Positions 33,989-42,777 of a stretch of 64,000 nucleotides of DNA are shown here, one piece after another; the stretch's first letter is position 1; the number at the start of each line of letters is the position of its first letter. A program made the translations under genes and the position numbers. The notes under the pieces are model-generated. The model saw only the letters and a list, made by a program, of their open reading frames with translations, did no database searches and had not been told where the DNA came from. Source of the DNA: Stappia albiluteola (GTDB taxonomy: Bacteria; Pseudomonadota; Alphaproteobacteria; Rhizobiales; Stappiaceae); assembly GCF_014050225.1 (NCBI RefSeq), contig NZ_JACFXV010000038.1:1-64000 (forward strand). The letters are read 5' to 3'.

Positions 33989-35512
33989 ATGACCGACGCC
34001 ATTGTCGAATATCGCGGCATATCCAAATTCTTTGCCGGCATTCGCGCCCTGGAGAATGTCGATTTCGCCTGCAAGGCCGGTTCGATCCACGCAATTCTGG
34101 GCGAAAATGGCGCCGGGAAATCCACGCTGATCAAGATCATGGCGGGCGTTCTCCAGCCGGATACCGGCGAGATGCTGCTCGAAGGCAGGCCCATTGTTTT
34201 CCCCACGCCCACAGCCGCCAATGCCGCCGGCATCGTCTGCATGTTTCAGGAACTGTCGCTTGTCCCGGATCTTTCGGTCGCCGACAACATCTCCATCTCG
34301 GACCCGCCGCGACGCTTCGGCCTCATCGACCGGCGCGCCCAGGTCGCCCGCGCGCAAGAATTGCTGGCGCGCGTTCGTTGCGAGGATGTCGACCCCAATG
34401 CCCTGGTGCGGGAATTGTCGCTCTCGCGCCGCCAGATGGTCGAAATCGCCAAGGCGATCGGGCGCAATCCCAAGGTGCTGATCCTGGATGAGGCGACTTC
34501 CGCCCTCACCTCCCGTGACGTGCAGACGGTCTACGACCTGCTGGCTGAATTGAAAGCGGACGGCATCGCAAGCCTTTTCATCTCGCATCGCATGCACGAG
34601 GTCGACGCGCTGTGCGACACGCTGTCCGTGTTTCGCAACGGCCAGCATATCGAGACCTTCGCCAAGGGCGAGAAGAGCGAGCGCGAGATCGTGCGCCTCA
34701 TGATCGGCCGCGATGTCGAAGCCCAGTTTCCCGCCAAACCGCCGAGCAAACCGGAGGATCAGCGCGGCGAGGAGTTGCTGAGCGTGCGCAATCTCAAGTG
34801 GGAAAACCGGCTGAACGGTATCGATCTGTCGCTGCGGCGCGGCGAGATCGTCGGCCTCGGCGGCCTCGATGGCCAGGGCCAGAAGGAATTGCTGCTGGCC
34901 CTTTTCGGCGTGCTTCGGGACGTCGAAGGCGAGGTCATCGTCGGCGGACGCAAAGGCCTGCCATCGTCGCCGGCAGCCGCCAAATCCGCACGCACGCGCA
35001 TCGCCCTCGTTCCCGAGGACCGCAAGACCGAAGGCCTGATGCTCGGCATGCCGATCGCCGACAACCTCCTGGCGGCTTCCTTCTCGAAGATTTCGCGCGG
35101 CCCCCTGATCGACCCGCTTCTTGCCCGCCAGGCGGTCGATGAGGGAGTTGAAAAGCTGAACATCAAGATCGGCTCGGCCGAGGATGCGGTGATGACGCTG
35201 TCCGGCGGCAACCAGCAGAAGGTCGTGATCGCCAAATGGCTGATGACCGATCCCGATATCATCCTCCTCAACGACCCGACCCGCGGCATCGATGTCGGCA
35301 CGAAGCAGGAGATCTACCGGCTCATGCGCGAACTCGCCAACGAGGGCAAGGCGATCCTCTTCTATTCTTCCGACTATGCCGAGCTGATCGGCTGCTGCGA
35401 CCGGGTTTCGGTGCTCTATGGCGGCCGGGTCGTCAGCGAGCAGCAAGGCGATGCCATTACCGAGGAAAGCCTCGTCGCCGCCTCCCTCAACATCGGTGTC
35501 GAGGCAGCATGA
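33989..35512 (+). CDS. Sugar ABC transporter ATP-binding protein (locus B, two ABC domains)
   Basis: A 507-residue duplicated CUT2-class ATPase. The ATG at 33989 is taken; a GTG at 33983 adds two residues. The first domain has [32 protein letters not shown] and LILDEATSALTS, where Ala replaces the usual Pro of DEPT. The second has a degenerate Walker A (GGLDGQGQKELLL), [15 protein letters not shown] and [12 protein letters not shown], where Asn replaces the Asp of DEPT-type Walker B. It overlaps the next permease gene by 4 bp (ATGA). Confidence 0.92.
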   Translation: MTDAIVEYRGISKFFAGIRALENVDFACKAGSIHAILGENGAGKSTLIKIMAGVLQPDTGEMLLEGRPIVFPTPTAANAAGIVCMFQELSLVPDLSVADNISISDPPRRFGLIDRRAQVARAQELLARVRCEDVDPNALVRELSLSRRQMVEIAKAIGRNPKVLILDEATSALTSRDVQTVYDLLAELKADGIASLFISHRMHEVDALCDTLSVFRNGQHIETFAKGEKSEREIVRLMIGRDVEAQFPAKPPSKPEDQRGEELLSVRNLKWENRLNGIDLSLRRGEIVGLGGLDGQGQKELLLALFGVLRDVEGEVIVGGRKGLPSSPAAAKSARTRIALVPEDRKTEGLMLGMPIADNLLAASFSKISRGPLIDPLLARQAVDEGVEKLNIKIGSAEDAVMTLSGGNQQKVVIAKWLMTDPDIILLNDPTRGIDVGTKQEIYRLMRELANEGKAILFYSSDYAELIGCCDRVSVLYGGRVVSEQQGDAITEESLVAASLNIGVEAA

Positions 35513-36558
35513 AGGGCAAGGCTGGTATCAGGCGCTGGCTGCTGCAGAACCTCGGCTTCGCAACGGCGGTGCTGCTGTTCATTGTACTGTTTGCGACCTA
35601 CAACGTGCTGCATCCGAGGGGCTTTTCCTCAGCCGTCGCGATCCAGAACTCCAATGAAACGGTTGCGATCGCCTTCGTCGCCATGGCGCAGACCCTGCCC
35701 GTCCTTCTGGGCGGCCTCGATCTGTCCGTCGGCGCGGTGATGACGCTCACCAATTGCGTCGCTTCGGAGCTGCTGTATGGCTCGCCGGCACAGATCCTCC
35801 TCGGCGTGCTGCTGACCCTGATGACCGGCGCGGCATTCGGTCTGATGAATGGCTGCATCGTCGTCTACGGGCGGATCCAGCCGATCATCGCCACTCTGGC
35901 GACCGGCGCGATCGCCATTGGCCTTGCATTGCTGATCCGGCCGAAACCGGGCGGCAAGGTCGATGACGACCTGAGCTGGGCACTGACAAACTCCGTCTAT
36001 GATCTTGCCGACACCTACGGCTTCGCCGACGGCGGCAATGCCTGGTGGCTCAGGCCTTTCGCCGATATCCCGGTTCCGGTGATCCTGGTTCTTCTGGTCG
36101 CCTTCGTCGTCTGGGTGCCGTTCCGCCGCTCGGTAACCGGGCGGACGGTCTATGCCATCGGCTCGGCGGAAGGCGCGGCCTATATGTCCGGCCTGCCGAT
36201 CCACCGTGCCAAGATCGCAGCCTTCACGCTCGGAGGCTTCCTTGCGGCGTGCGGCGGCCTCTATCTCGCGATCCAGACATCGTCCGGCAATGCCGATATC
36301 CAGCAGGCCGGCGCCTATACGCTGAACTCGATCGCCGCCGTCGTGCTCGGCGGCACCTCGCTGCTTGGCGGTGTCGGCGGAGCGATCGGCAGCCTGTTCG
36401 GCGCGATGATCCTGCGGGTCATCTCCTTCTATTTCCGCATCCTCGATATCGACCCGCTCCTGCAGCCGCTTATCGAAGGCGTCGTCCTTCTGCTTGCCGT
36501 CTCCTTCGGCGCCTTCCGCACGCTGAGGGTCAAGAACCAGCTCGATCTGTTCAGGTAG
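35509..36558 (+). CDS. Sugar ABC transporter permease 1 (locus B)
   Basis: A 349-residue CUT2 permease with GAGG before the ATG at 35509; the longer frame from 35236 runs inside the ATPase gene. About nine helices are seen, with MAQTLPVLLGGLDLSVGAVM and SIAAVVLGGTSLLGGVGGAIG as the family signatures. It pairs with the following permease, giving a heterodimer, whereas loci A and C have a single permease. Translational coupling to the ATPase gene is likely. Confidence 0.92.
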   Translation: MKGKAGIRRWLLQNLGFATAVLLFIVLFATYNVLHPRGFSSAVAIQNSNETVAIAFVAMAQTLPVLLGGLDLSVGAVMTLTNCVASELLYGSPAQILLGVLLTLMTGAAFGLMNGCIVVYGRIQPIIATLATGAIAIGLALLIRPKPGGKVDDDLSWALTNSVYDLADTYGFADGGNAWWLRPFADIPVPVILVLLVAFVVWVPFRRSVTGRTVYAIGSAEGAAYMSGLPIHRAKIAAFTLGGFLAACGGLYLAIQTSSGNADIQQAGAYTLNSIAAVVLGGTSLLGGVGGAIGSLFGAMILRVISFYFRILDIDPLLQPLIEGVVLLLAVSFGAFRTLRVKNQLDLFR

Positions 36559-36565
36559 GCCCGCC

Positions 36566-37516
36566 ATGCGCTTGTCAGTCGCCCCCGAGAACCGGCCCAT
36601 CGTTATCGCGTCGCTTTTCATCGCCGCCATTCTGGCGGCCGGCACCGCCTATACCTTATCGACGACCGGGACGACGCCGCTCCTCTCGCCGAACTACCTG
36701 CTGCAGCAATTGCAGACGGGCGCATTCCTCGGCATATGCGCCGCCGGCATGATGATGGTGATCCTGCTCGGCCAGATCGACCTGTCCGTGCCGTGGACAT
36801 TGACGGCAGCCGCGATGACGGCAACGGCGGTCGGCGGCGATATGGCGGTGCCAACGGCCCTCGCCGTCGGACTTGCAGTCGGGCTGCTGAACGGATTCGG
36901 CGTTGCCTATCTGCGCATTCCCTCGATGATCTTCACCCTCGGCGTCGATACCATGCTTCGCGGGCTGATGGTGGCGCAGACGGGCGGCTTCGCACCGCAG
37001 GATACCGCAACGCCATTGATGTTGTTCCTCGCGAAGGACCGCATTTTGGGGATACCGGTCGCGATTTTCGTCTGGGCCGCCGTATCCCTCGTCATCGCGC
37101 TTATTCTCACTCGCACCGGTTTCGGCCGCTCGATCTACGCCACGGGTTCCAGGGAGGGCGCCGCCTACCTCTCCGGCATCCGCACGAAATGGGTGATCGT
37201 CGGCGCATTCGTCACGTCAAGCCTGTGCGCGGCCATCGCAGGCGTATTGCTGACGGGCTATTCCGCCAAGGCCTATCAGGGCATGGGCAATGCCTTCCTG
37301 CTGCCGGCGATCGCCGCGGTGGTGCTCGGCGGCACGCATATCCTGGGCGGCAGGGGGCGCTATGCCGGCACGTTGGTGGGCGTCATTCTCATTGTGCTTC
37401 TCAATTCTGTTCTGTCGATCATGCAGATGCCGGAAGCAGGCCGTCAGATTATCTACGGCGCCGTGATCATCGGCATGCTGCTGGTCTATGGCCGCAACCA
37501 GCAAGTGACGTCGTAG
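36566..37516 (+). CDS. Sugar ABC transporter permease 2 (locus B)
   Basis: A 316-residue CUT2 permease, 7 bp after permease 1. It has the same signatures in a diverged form: MMMVILLGQIDLSVPWTLTA, where Pro-Trp replaces the usual Gly-Ala/Ser, and LPAIAAVVLGGTHILGGRGRYAG. The tandem pair suggests an old duplication. RSIYATGSREGAAYLSGIR matches the conserved cytoplasmic loop also seen in permease 1 (GRTVYAIGSAEGAAYMSGL). Confidence 0.92.
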   Translation: MRLSVAPENRPIVIASLFIAAILAAGTAYTLSTTGTTPLLSPNYLLQQLQTGAFLGICAAGMMMVILLGQIDLSVPWTLTAAAMTATAVGGDMAVPTALAVGLAVGLLNGFGVAYLRIPSMIFTLGVDTMLRGLMVAQTGGFAPQDTATPLMLFLAKDRILGIPVAIFVWAAVSLVIALILTRTGFGRSIYATGSREGAAYLSGIRTKWVIVGAFVTSSLCAAIAGVLLTGYSAKAYQGMGNAFLLPAIAAVVLGGTHILGGRGRYAGTLVGVILIVLLNSVLSIMQMPEAGRQIIYGAVIIGMLLVYGRNQQVTS

Positions 37517-37528
37517 GGGGAAACAGCC

Positions 37529-38437
37529 ATGCCCGGCGCACATTACCAGATCCACGATGAGCGCTTTGCCGGCCTCATCCACGGCAATGCGAATATCGAC
37601 GTCCTGTGGAGCGGCGGGCGCTGGACGGAAGGACCGGCCTACTTCGCGGCCGGGCGCTATCTCGTCTGGTCCGACATCCCGAACGACCGCCTGCTGCGCT
37701 GGGACGAAACAAGCGGCCATGTCTCCACATTCGAGCAGCCGTGCCGCAACCAGAACGGACATACGGTCGATCGCGAGGGGCGGCTGATTTCCTGCGAACA
37801 CCGTGGCCGCTGCGTTAGCCGATACGAGATCGACGGCTCCTATACGGTCCTCGCGGACAGTTACGATGGCAAGCGTCTCAATTCCCCGAACGACGTCGTC
37901 GTGAAATCGGACGGCTCGATCTGGTTTACCGACCCCTCCTACGGAATCGACAGCGACTACGAGGGCGATGCCGCGCCGATGGAGCAGGACGGGCGGCATG
38001 TCTATCGCATCGATCCGTCCGGCAAGATCAGCCGCGTCATCGACGACATGAAGCAGCCGAACGGACTGGCATTCTCCGCCGATGAATCCGTCCTTTACGT
38101 CGCCGACACCGGCAAGACCCATTTCCCGGACTGCACGCCGGTCATCCGCAAATACCCGGTCAAGCCGGACGGCGCCTCGCTCGGGCCCGGCGCGGATTTC
38201 GTCTCCTGCGACGCAGGCCTCTTCGATGGCTTTCGTCTGGATACCAACGGCAATATCTGGTCATCCGCCGGCGACGGCGTGCATTGCTTTTCGCCCGACG
38301 GGACGCTTCTCGGCAAGATCCTGATCGACGAGGTGGTGGCGAATATCTGTTTCGGTGGCCCGAAACGCAATCGCCTCTTCATTTGCGCCACAACGACCTT
38401 GCGCTCGATCTATGTCAACGCGCGCGGCCTGACCTGA
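37529..38437 (+). CDS. SMP-30/gluconolactonase-family protein (locus B)
   Basis: A 302-residue beta-propeller lactonase, 12 bp after the permease gene and on the same transcript. The metal Glu is in RWTEGPAYFAAG, and NSPNDVVVKSDGSIWFTDPSYG and NGLAFSADESVLYVADTG carry the Asn and Asp ligands. It is a distinct branch from the lactonase at 29577, closer to the classical gluconolactonase group. It probably opens a sugar lactone formed from the substrate of transporter B. The dehydrogenase making that lactone is not in this operon. Confidence 0.88.
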   Translation: MPGAHYQIHDERFAGLIHGNANIDVLWSGGRWTEGPAYFAAGRYLVWSDIPNDRLLRWDETSGHVSTFEQPCRNQNGHTVDREGRLISCEHRGRCVSRYEIDGSYTVLADSYDGKRLNSPNDVVVKSDGSIWFTDPSYGIDSDYEGDAAPMEQDGRHVYRIDPSGKISRVIDDMKQPNGLAFSADESVLYVADTGKTHFPDCTPVIRKYPVKPDGASLGPGADFVSCDAGLFDGFRLDTNGNIWSSAGDGVHCFSPDGTLLGKILIDEVVANICFGGPKRNRLFICATTTLRSIYVNARGLT

Positions 38438-38456
38438 TGCAGGATCGAAGACAGGG

Positions 38457-39509
38457 CTAGCCGAAAGCGACCGACTGACGGGGAACCACCTGGCATTCGA
38501 CCTTGATCTGGGTGGGTCTCGCGGCCGACCCTCTCGCCTTTTCGATCAACATCTCGGCTGCGATCGCTCCCATTTCCCTGAAAGGCAGCAGCAGCGTGGT
38601 CAGTGGTGGCCGCATGAATTGCGCAATCTCGCGATCGTCGAAGCCGACTACGGCAACATCCTCGGGAATGCGCAATCCAAGTTCCCTGAGAGCGTCATAG
38701 CAGCCCATCGCCATCATGTCGTTCGCGCAGAAGATCGCGTCGGGCGGTCCCGAAAGTGACATCAGCTCGCGCGTCATCTCATACCCGGCCGAAGGCTCCC
38801 AATTGCCGGGCCGCACAAGCTCCGGGTCGAACGGAATGTCGTGGCTGGCGAGCGCCTGCCGGTAGCCCCTGAGCCTGTCGCGGCTGGCATCCAGGCCCGG
38901 CTGGCCGTTGATCATTCCGATCCTTCTGCGTCCCGCCAGGATCAGTTGTTCGGTCGCAACCCGGCCTCCCACGACATCGCCCGGAAGAACGGAGGGCAGG
39001 CGCCGCTCGGCATCGTAGCAATTGAGGAGCACGGTCGGTTGTTCCAGCATGGCGGCGGTCGGCTTGATCCGGCGTGTCAGGATCGTCCCGAACACCATCC
39101 CCAGCAGCGGCTTTTGCCGCATCTGATCGACAACGAACGTATCCGCCTCCGGATCGCCGGGAGTGATCGCCATGCAGGCGGACATTCCGTATTCGAGCGC
39201 CTTTTCCCGCGCGCCGTCGAAGGCAAGGGCCATCCATGGGTCGGTCGTCACCTCGTCGGCGATGAATCCGATCACCGTCTGGTCGAGGGGAGCAACCCGC
39301 TTGCCCCGACGCACAAGCTGGTAGCCCAAATCCTCCGCCGCCCGCTTCACCCGGCTTCTCGTGTCCGCGCTGAAACGGGCTCCCGGATTGCCGTTGAGCA
39401 CCAGGGAAACGGTTGCCTGCGACACGCCGGCCTGCGCCGCAACATCCATCATGGTCGGCTGCGGTCTCGGTCCGGCAAGTTGCACCCTGTATTGGTCCTT
39501 GATGCTCAT
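38457..39509 (-). CDS. LacI-family transcriptional regulator (locus C)
   Basis: A 350-residue repressor. The DNA-binding head is TMMDVAAQAGVSQATVSLVLN near residues 18-40, followed by ARFSADTRSRVKRAAEDLGYQ and a periplasmic-binding-type domain (GFIADEVTTDPWMALAF, IFCANDMMAMGCYDAL, VAVVGFDDREIAQFM). It lies 27 bp downstream of the permease gene on the same strand, so ATPase, permease and LacI form an operon. I infer that it controls this operon and the divergent binding protein according to the imported sugar. Confidence 0.92.
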   Translation of the reverse strand: MSIKDQYRVQLAGPRPQPTMMDVAAQAGVSQATVSLVLNGNPGARFSADTRSRVKRAAEDLGYQLVRRGKRVAPLDQTVIGFIADEVTTDPWMALAFDGAREKALEYGMSACMAITPGDPEADTFVVDQMRQKPLLGMVFGTILTRRIKPTAAMLEQPTVLLNCYDAERRLPSVLPGDVVGGRVATEQLILAGRRRIGMINGQPGLDASRDRLRGYRQALASHDIPFDPELVRPGNWEPSAGYEMTRELMSLSGPPDAIFCANDMMAMGCYDALRELGLRIPEDVAVVGFDDREIAQFMRPPLTTLLLPFREMGAIAAEMLIEKARGSAARPTQIKVECQVVPRQSVAFG

Positions 39510-39536
39510 GCCATCCTTTCAACGGGCTTCCGGTTG

Positions 39537-40535
39537 CTAGTCCTGCCCCCTAAGCGCCCGGATCCGCTCGAATGCGACCGCCACGACGATGAACGTCCCG
39601 ATGAAGGCGCCTTGCCAGAAGGTGGAGATTCCAAGCAGGATCAGCGAGTTGCGGATAACCTCGATCAGCAGGGCACCGACCACGGCGCCCAGCACGGTAC
39701 CCTCGCCGCCGGCAAGATTGGCTCCCCCGATGACCGCCGCCGCGATCACCGTCAGCTCCATCGCCGTGCCGAGATTCGTGGTCACGCTGCCGAGCCAGCC
39801 GACCATCAGGATGCCCGCCACGCCTGCGGTGAAGGACGAGAACATGTAGATCGTCACCTTCGTCCGCTGCACGGCAATGCCGGTCAGGGTCGCGGCGTTT
39901 TCGTTGCCGCCGATCGCGAACACATACTGCCCCCAGCGCGTCCAGCGGAAGACGAAGCTCATCACCAGCGCCAGCACCACCATGACGATGAGCGGGTTCG
40001 GGATGCCGAGGACGTTGCCACCGCCCAGCGCCAGCAGCAGGTCGTGGTCCGGCCCGAACTCGTAGATCATCCTGTTGTTCGACAGGACGAGGGCCAGCGA
40101 GCGCGCCAGCGACAGCATTCCAAGCGTCACTACAAAGGGCGGTATGCCGAGATAGGCGATCACGATGCCATTGACGAAACCGACAAGCAGCGACGCGCCA
40201 AGCGCGAGCAGCGCCGACGGCCAGAAGCCGAGGCCGGAAGACATCGCAACGCCGATCACCACGGCCGACAGCACCACCGACGCACCGACGGACAGGTCGA
40301 TCCCGCCGGAAGCGATGACCGTCGTCATACCGATCGCAATGATGCCAACGAAGGCGAAATTGCGGGTGACGTTGAAGAGGTTGCGTTCAGTCGCGAACGT
40401 ATCCGTCACCAGCGTCAAGGAAATGCAGCCGAGCGCTGCGGCGATAAATACCCAGAAGACCTGCTGGTTCATCAGCCGCGACAGCAATGTGCCGTGCTGG
40501 CTGTGGCCGATCGCCTTTTCGAGCGAAACTGTCAT
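39537..40535 (-). CDS. Sugar ABC transporter permease (locus C)
   Basis: A 332-residue CUT2 permease with about nine helices. FVGIIAIGMTTVIASGGIDLSVGASVVLSAVV and MELTVIAAAVIGGANLAGGEGTVLGA, both split here by known motif limits, are the family signatures. It overlaps the ATPase gene by 4 bp and is the only permease of locus C, so it would act as a homodimer. The arrangement resembles FrcBCA of Sinorhizobium. Confidence 0.92.
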   Translation of the reverse strand: MTVSLEKAIGHSQHGTLLSRLMNQQVFWVFIAAALGCISLTLVTDTFATERNLFNVTRNFAFVGIIAIGMTTVIASGGIDLSVGASVVLSAVVIGVAMSSGLGFWPSALLALGASLLVGFVNGIVIAYLGIPPFVVTLGMLSLARSLALVLSNNRMIYEFGPDHDLLLALGGGNVLGIPNPLIVMVVLALVMSFVFRWTRWGQYVFAIGGNENAATLTGIAVQRTKVTIYMFSSFTAGVAGILMVGWLGSVTTNLGTAMELTVIAAAVIGGANLAGGEGTVLGAVVGALLIEVIRNSLILLGISTFWQGAFIGTFIVVAVAFERIRALRGQD

Positions 40536-41287
40536 GCGGGCACCCGTTGAATACTGTCGATAGCTCCGGTGATGAGCCCGGTCACTTCTTCAGGCGATGT
40601 GGTTTCGGTCAGCATGTCGGCGACCAGTTCTCCACGCCTCAGCACAGCGATCCGGTCACAGACGGAAAAGACGTCGGGCATGCGGTGGCTGATCAGGAGC
40701 ACCGATATTCCCCGGTCGCGCAGCCGCCGGATGAGCTCGAGCACTTCCGCCACTTGCCTGACTGAAATCGCCGCCGTCGGCTCGTCCATCAGCACGACGC
40801 GTGGTTCGGCAAGCAATGTTCGCGCTATCGCCACCGCCTGGCGCTGGCCCCCGGACATGCGTCGCACGAGGTCGCGCGGCCGGGTCTCGGACTTGAGCTG
40901 CGCAAACAGTTCGCCGGCTTTTCTATGCATCGATCGATAGTCGATGATGCGAACCGGACCGAAGGACTTCTTCAGTTCGCGCCCCAGAAAGACGTTCGAA
41001 GCCGCGCTCATGTTGTCGCAAAGCGCGAGGTCCTGGTAGACGACTTCAATCCCGGATCTCTGGGCATCCCTTGGCCGGTGAAAGTCGCACGTCTCTCCCT
41101 CCAGATAGATCGAGCCATGCGAAGGCCGGAAGTTGCCTGCAATGATCTTGACGAGAGTGGACTTGCCGGCGCCGTTGTCTCCCATCAGGCCCAGCACTTC
41201 GCCGCCCGCGAGCGTCAGCGACACGTCATCGAGTGCCCGGATCGCACCGAAATGCTTTCCGACCCCCTCGAGCCTCAATCTTTCCAA
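40532..41287 (-). CDS. Sugar ABC transporter ATP-binding protein (locus C, single domain)
   Basis: A 251-residue ATPase of the short, single-domain CUT2 type (FrcA-like). The likely start is TTG at 41287, because GGAGGAGG lies 5 bp upstream and the conserved part begins at once (ERLRLEGVGKHFGAIRAL). The only in-frame ATG-type start further up, at 41356, has no such site and adds 23 unlike residues. Walker A is GDNGAGKST, the signature is MSGGQRQAVAIARTL and Walker B is VVLMDEPTAAIS. The rare start codon may keep its level low relative to the binding protein. Confidence 0.9.
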   Translation of the reverse strand: MERLRLEGVGKHFGAIRALDDVSLTLAGGEVLGLMGDNGAGKSTLVKIIAGNFRPSHGSIYLEGETCDFHRPRDAQRSGIEVVYQDLALCDNMSAASNVFLGRELKKSFGPVRIIDYRSMHRKAGELFAQLKSETRPRDLVRRMSGGQRQAVAIARTLLAEPRVVLMDEPTAAISVRQVAEVLELIRRLRDRGISVLLISHRMPDVFSVCDRIAVLRRGELVADMLTETTSPEEVTGLITGAIDSIQRVPA

Positions 41288-41342
41288 GGTGGCCTCCTCC
41301 CTGTTCCCTCTACGGAAACACCGCCTCCAGAGCTGTTGACTT

Positions 41343-41363
41343 AATATTATTAGCAAATATTAT
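41343..41363. promoter_or_regulatory. AT-rich repeat in the locus C divergent promoter region
   Basis: AATATTAT occurs twice (41343-41350 and 41356-41363), 13 bp apart, in an AT-rich patch about 60 bp upstream of the ATPase start. It may be promoter DNA or part of a regulator site. No clear LacI palindrome was found in 41288-41556. Confidence 0.3.
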
Positions 41364-41556
41364 CATCAAATCTACCGTTACGTAATTTTTGAATACCGGC
41401 GCACGTATGGCGCAATGCTGAATAGAAAAGCCCAACTTTGGATACCGGACATGTAGAAACGCCGGGCCCCGCGACCCGGCGATCGAAGCGCCAAGTCAAA
41501 AGAGCGCGCCAGAGCAGACCACCAAAGTCGCGGACTAGTGCATCAGGGAGGATGAC

Positions 41557-42546
41557 ATGAGAATAACCAGTCTCCTGGCGGCAGCCGCGCTGCTTGCGGT
41601 TACTGTTGGCGCCGGCCAGGCCCAGGACAAGAAGACCCTGGCCATCGTGGTCAAGGGGCTCGACAATCCGTTCTTCGAGCAGATCAACCTTGGCTGCCAG
41701 AAGTGGATGTCCGAGAACAAGGACAGCGAATATCAATGCCTCTACACGGGCCCCGCCTCTTCGGCCGACGAGGCTGGCGAAGTCCAGATTGTCGATGACC
41801 TCCTGACGAAAGGCGTTGCGGCCATCGCCATCTCGCCATCCAACGCGCCTGCCATGGCGAACCGCATCCGTCAGATTGCCCCCACCGTGCCGGTCATGAC
41901 CATCGACGCCGATTTCCTGGAAAAGGACCGCGATCTGCGTGCAACCTATCTGGGTACGGACAACTATCTGATGGGCGTCAAGATGGCCGAGCAAGCCATG
42001 GCGCTGAAGCCGGACGGCGGAACGGTCTGCCTGCAACTTGGTAATGTCGCGGCCGACAACATCAATGCGCGCGCGCAGGGCTTCCGCGACACGGCCAGCG
42101 GCGAGAAGGGCATAGAGCGGCTGACCGGCCAGAACGGCTGGACCGAAATCGATGGCTGCCCGGTCTTCACCAATGACCAGGCCGACCTGGCCAATCAGCA
42201 GATGGCAGATACCTTCACTGCCAATCCGGACCTGGACGCATTCATCCTCATCGGCGGCTGGGCGCAGTTCGCGCCGCAGGCCTACGCCCAGGTGACAGAC
42301 CAGGTGATGGACAAACTGAAGTCCAGGGACCTGATCATTATTGCCGGCGACACGCTGCCGCCGCAGACACAGGCCTTTCGCGACGGCCGCAGCCATGCGC
42401 AGGTCGGGCAGCGCCCCTTCGAGATGGGGTATCGCGCTCCCGACGTGATGATCCAGCTCATCAACGGCGAGAAGGTCGACGACCCTCTCTATACCGGACT
42501 TGACGTTTGCAACGAGGAAGATCCGGGCTTCTGCGCCAACAACTGA
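41557..42546 (+). CDS. Sugar ABC transporter substrate-binding protein (locus C)
   Basis: A 329-residue periplasmic protein, with GGGAGGATG before the ATG. The signal peptide is SLLAAAALLAVTVGAGQAQ. The body is of the ribose/xylose type: LAIVVKGLDNPFFEQINLG, VDDLLTKGVAAIAISPSNAP, VPVMTIDADFLEKDR and LGTDNYLMGVKMAEQAM. Four cysteines (LGCQK, YQCLY, GCPVF and a C-terminal CNEEDPGFC pair) suggest disulfides. It is divergent from its ATPase and permease, which allows separate strong expression. A strong terminator follows. Confidence 0.92.
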   Translation: MRITSLLAAAALLAVTVGAGQAQDKKTLAIVVKGLDNPFFEQINLGCQKWMSENKDSEYQCLYTGPASSADEAGEVQIVDDLLTKGVAAIAISPSNAPAMANRIRQIAPTVPVMTIDADFLEKDRDLRATYLGTDNYLMGVKMAEQAMALKPDGGTVCLQLGNVAADNINARAQGFRDTASGEKGIERLTGQNGWTEIDGCPVFTNDQADLANQQMADTFTANPDLDAFILIGGWAQFAPQAYAQVTDQVMDKLKSRDLIIIAGDTLPPQTQAFRDGRSHAQVGQRPFEMGYRAPDVMIQLINGEKVDDPLYTGLDVCNEEDPGFCANN

Positions 42547-42566
42547 GCCCTGTGCTTCAACGATCA

Positions 42567-42613
42567 ATGCCCCGTGCCGCCCGCGACAACCGGTGGCGCG
42601 GGGCATATTTTTT
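42567..42613 (+). terminator. Strong intrinsic terminator after the locus C binding-protein gene
   Basis: A 15-bp stem (42567-42581 with 42592-42606, two G-T pairs) with a 10-nt loop is followed by ATTTTTT. It lies 20 bp after the stop codon and separates the binding-protein transcript from the oxidoreductase gene at 42778. Confidence 0.9.
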
Positions 42614-42682
42614 GATCAGGCTTGCCGCTCCAGGTGGGCTAACCTCACGATCGGTTCGATTTGCTCAAAACCATTGATTCTT

Positions 42683-42730
42683 GAGCGCTTTCTTATCGAT
42701 CAGATGGTACCGCCTGATCGGAAGGCGTTC
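42683..42730. repeat. Dispersed palindromic repeat, copy 2
   Basis: A 48-bp palindrome with outer arms GAGCGCTTTC and GAAGGCGTTC (8 of 10 bases paired), a TTAT bulge and a perfect inner stem CGATCAG/CTGATCG. It has the same size and plan as the reverse complement of 26273-26320, while the inner stem sequence differs. Confidence 0.75.
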
Positions 42731-42777
42731 TAGAAGAACGCTAGTCACACTAGTCGTAAATGAACGGGGACGGAACG

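Noticed and set aside
38841-40550. Plus-strand open frame of 569 codons opposite the LacI gene and permease
   Set aside because: Composition is dominated by Arg, His and Asp, it spans two well-defined minus-strand genes, and it has no ribosome-binding site or domain.
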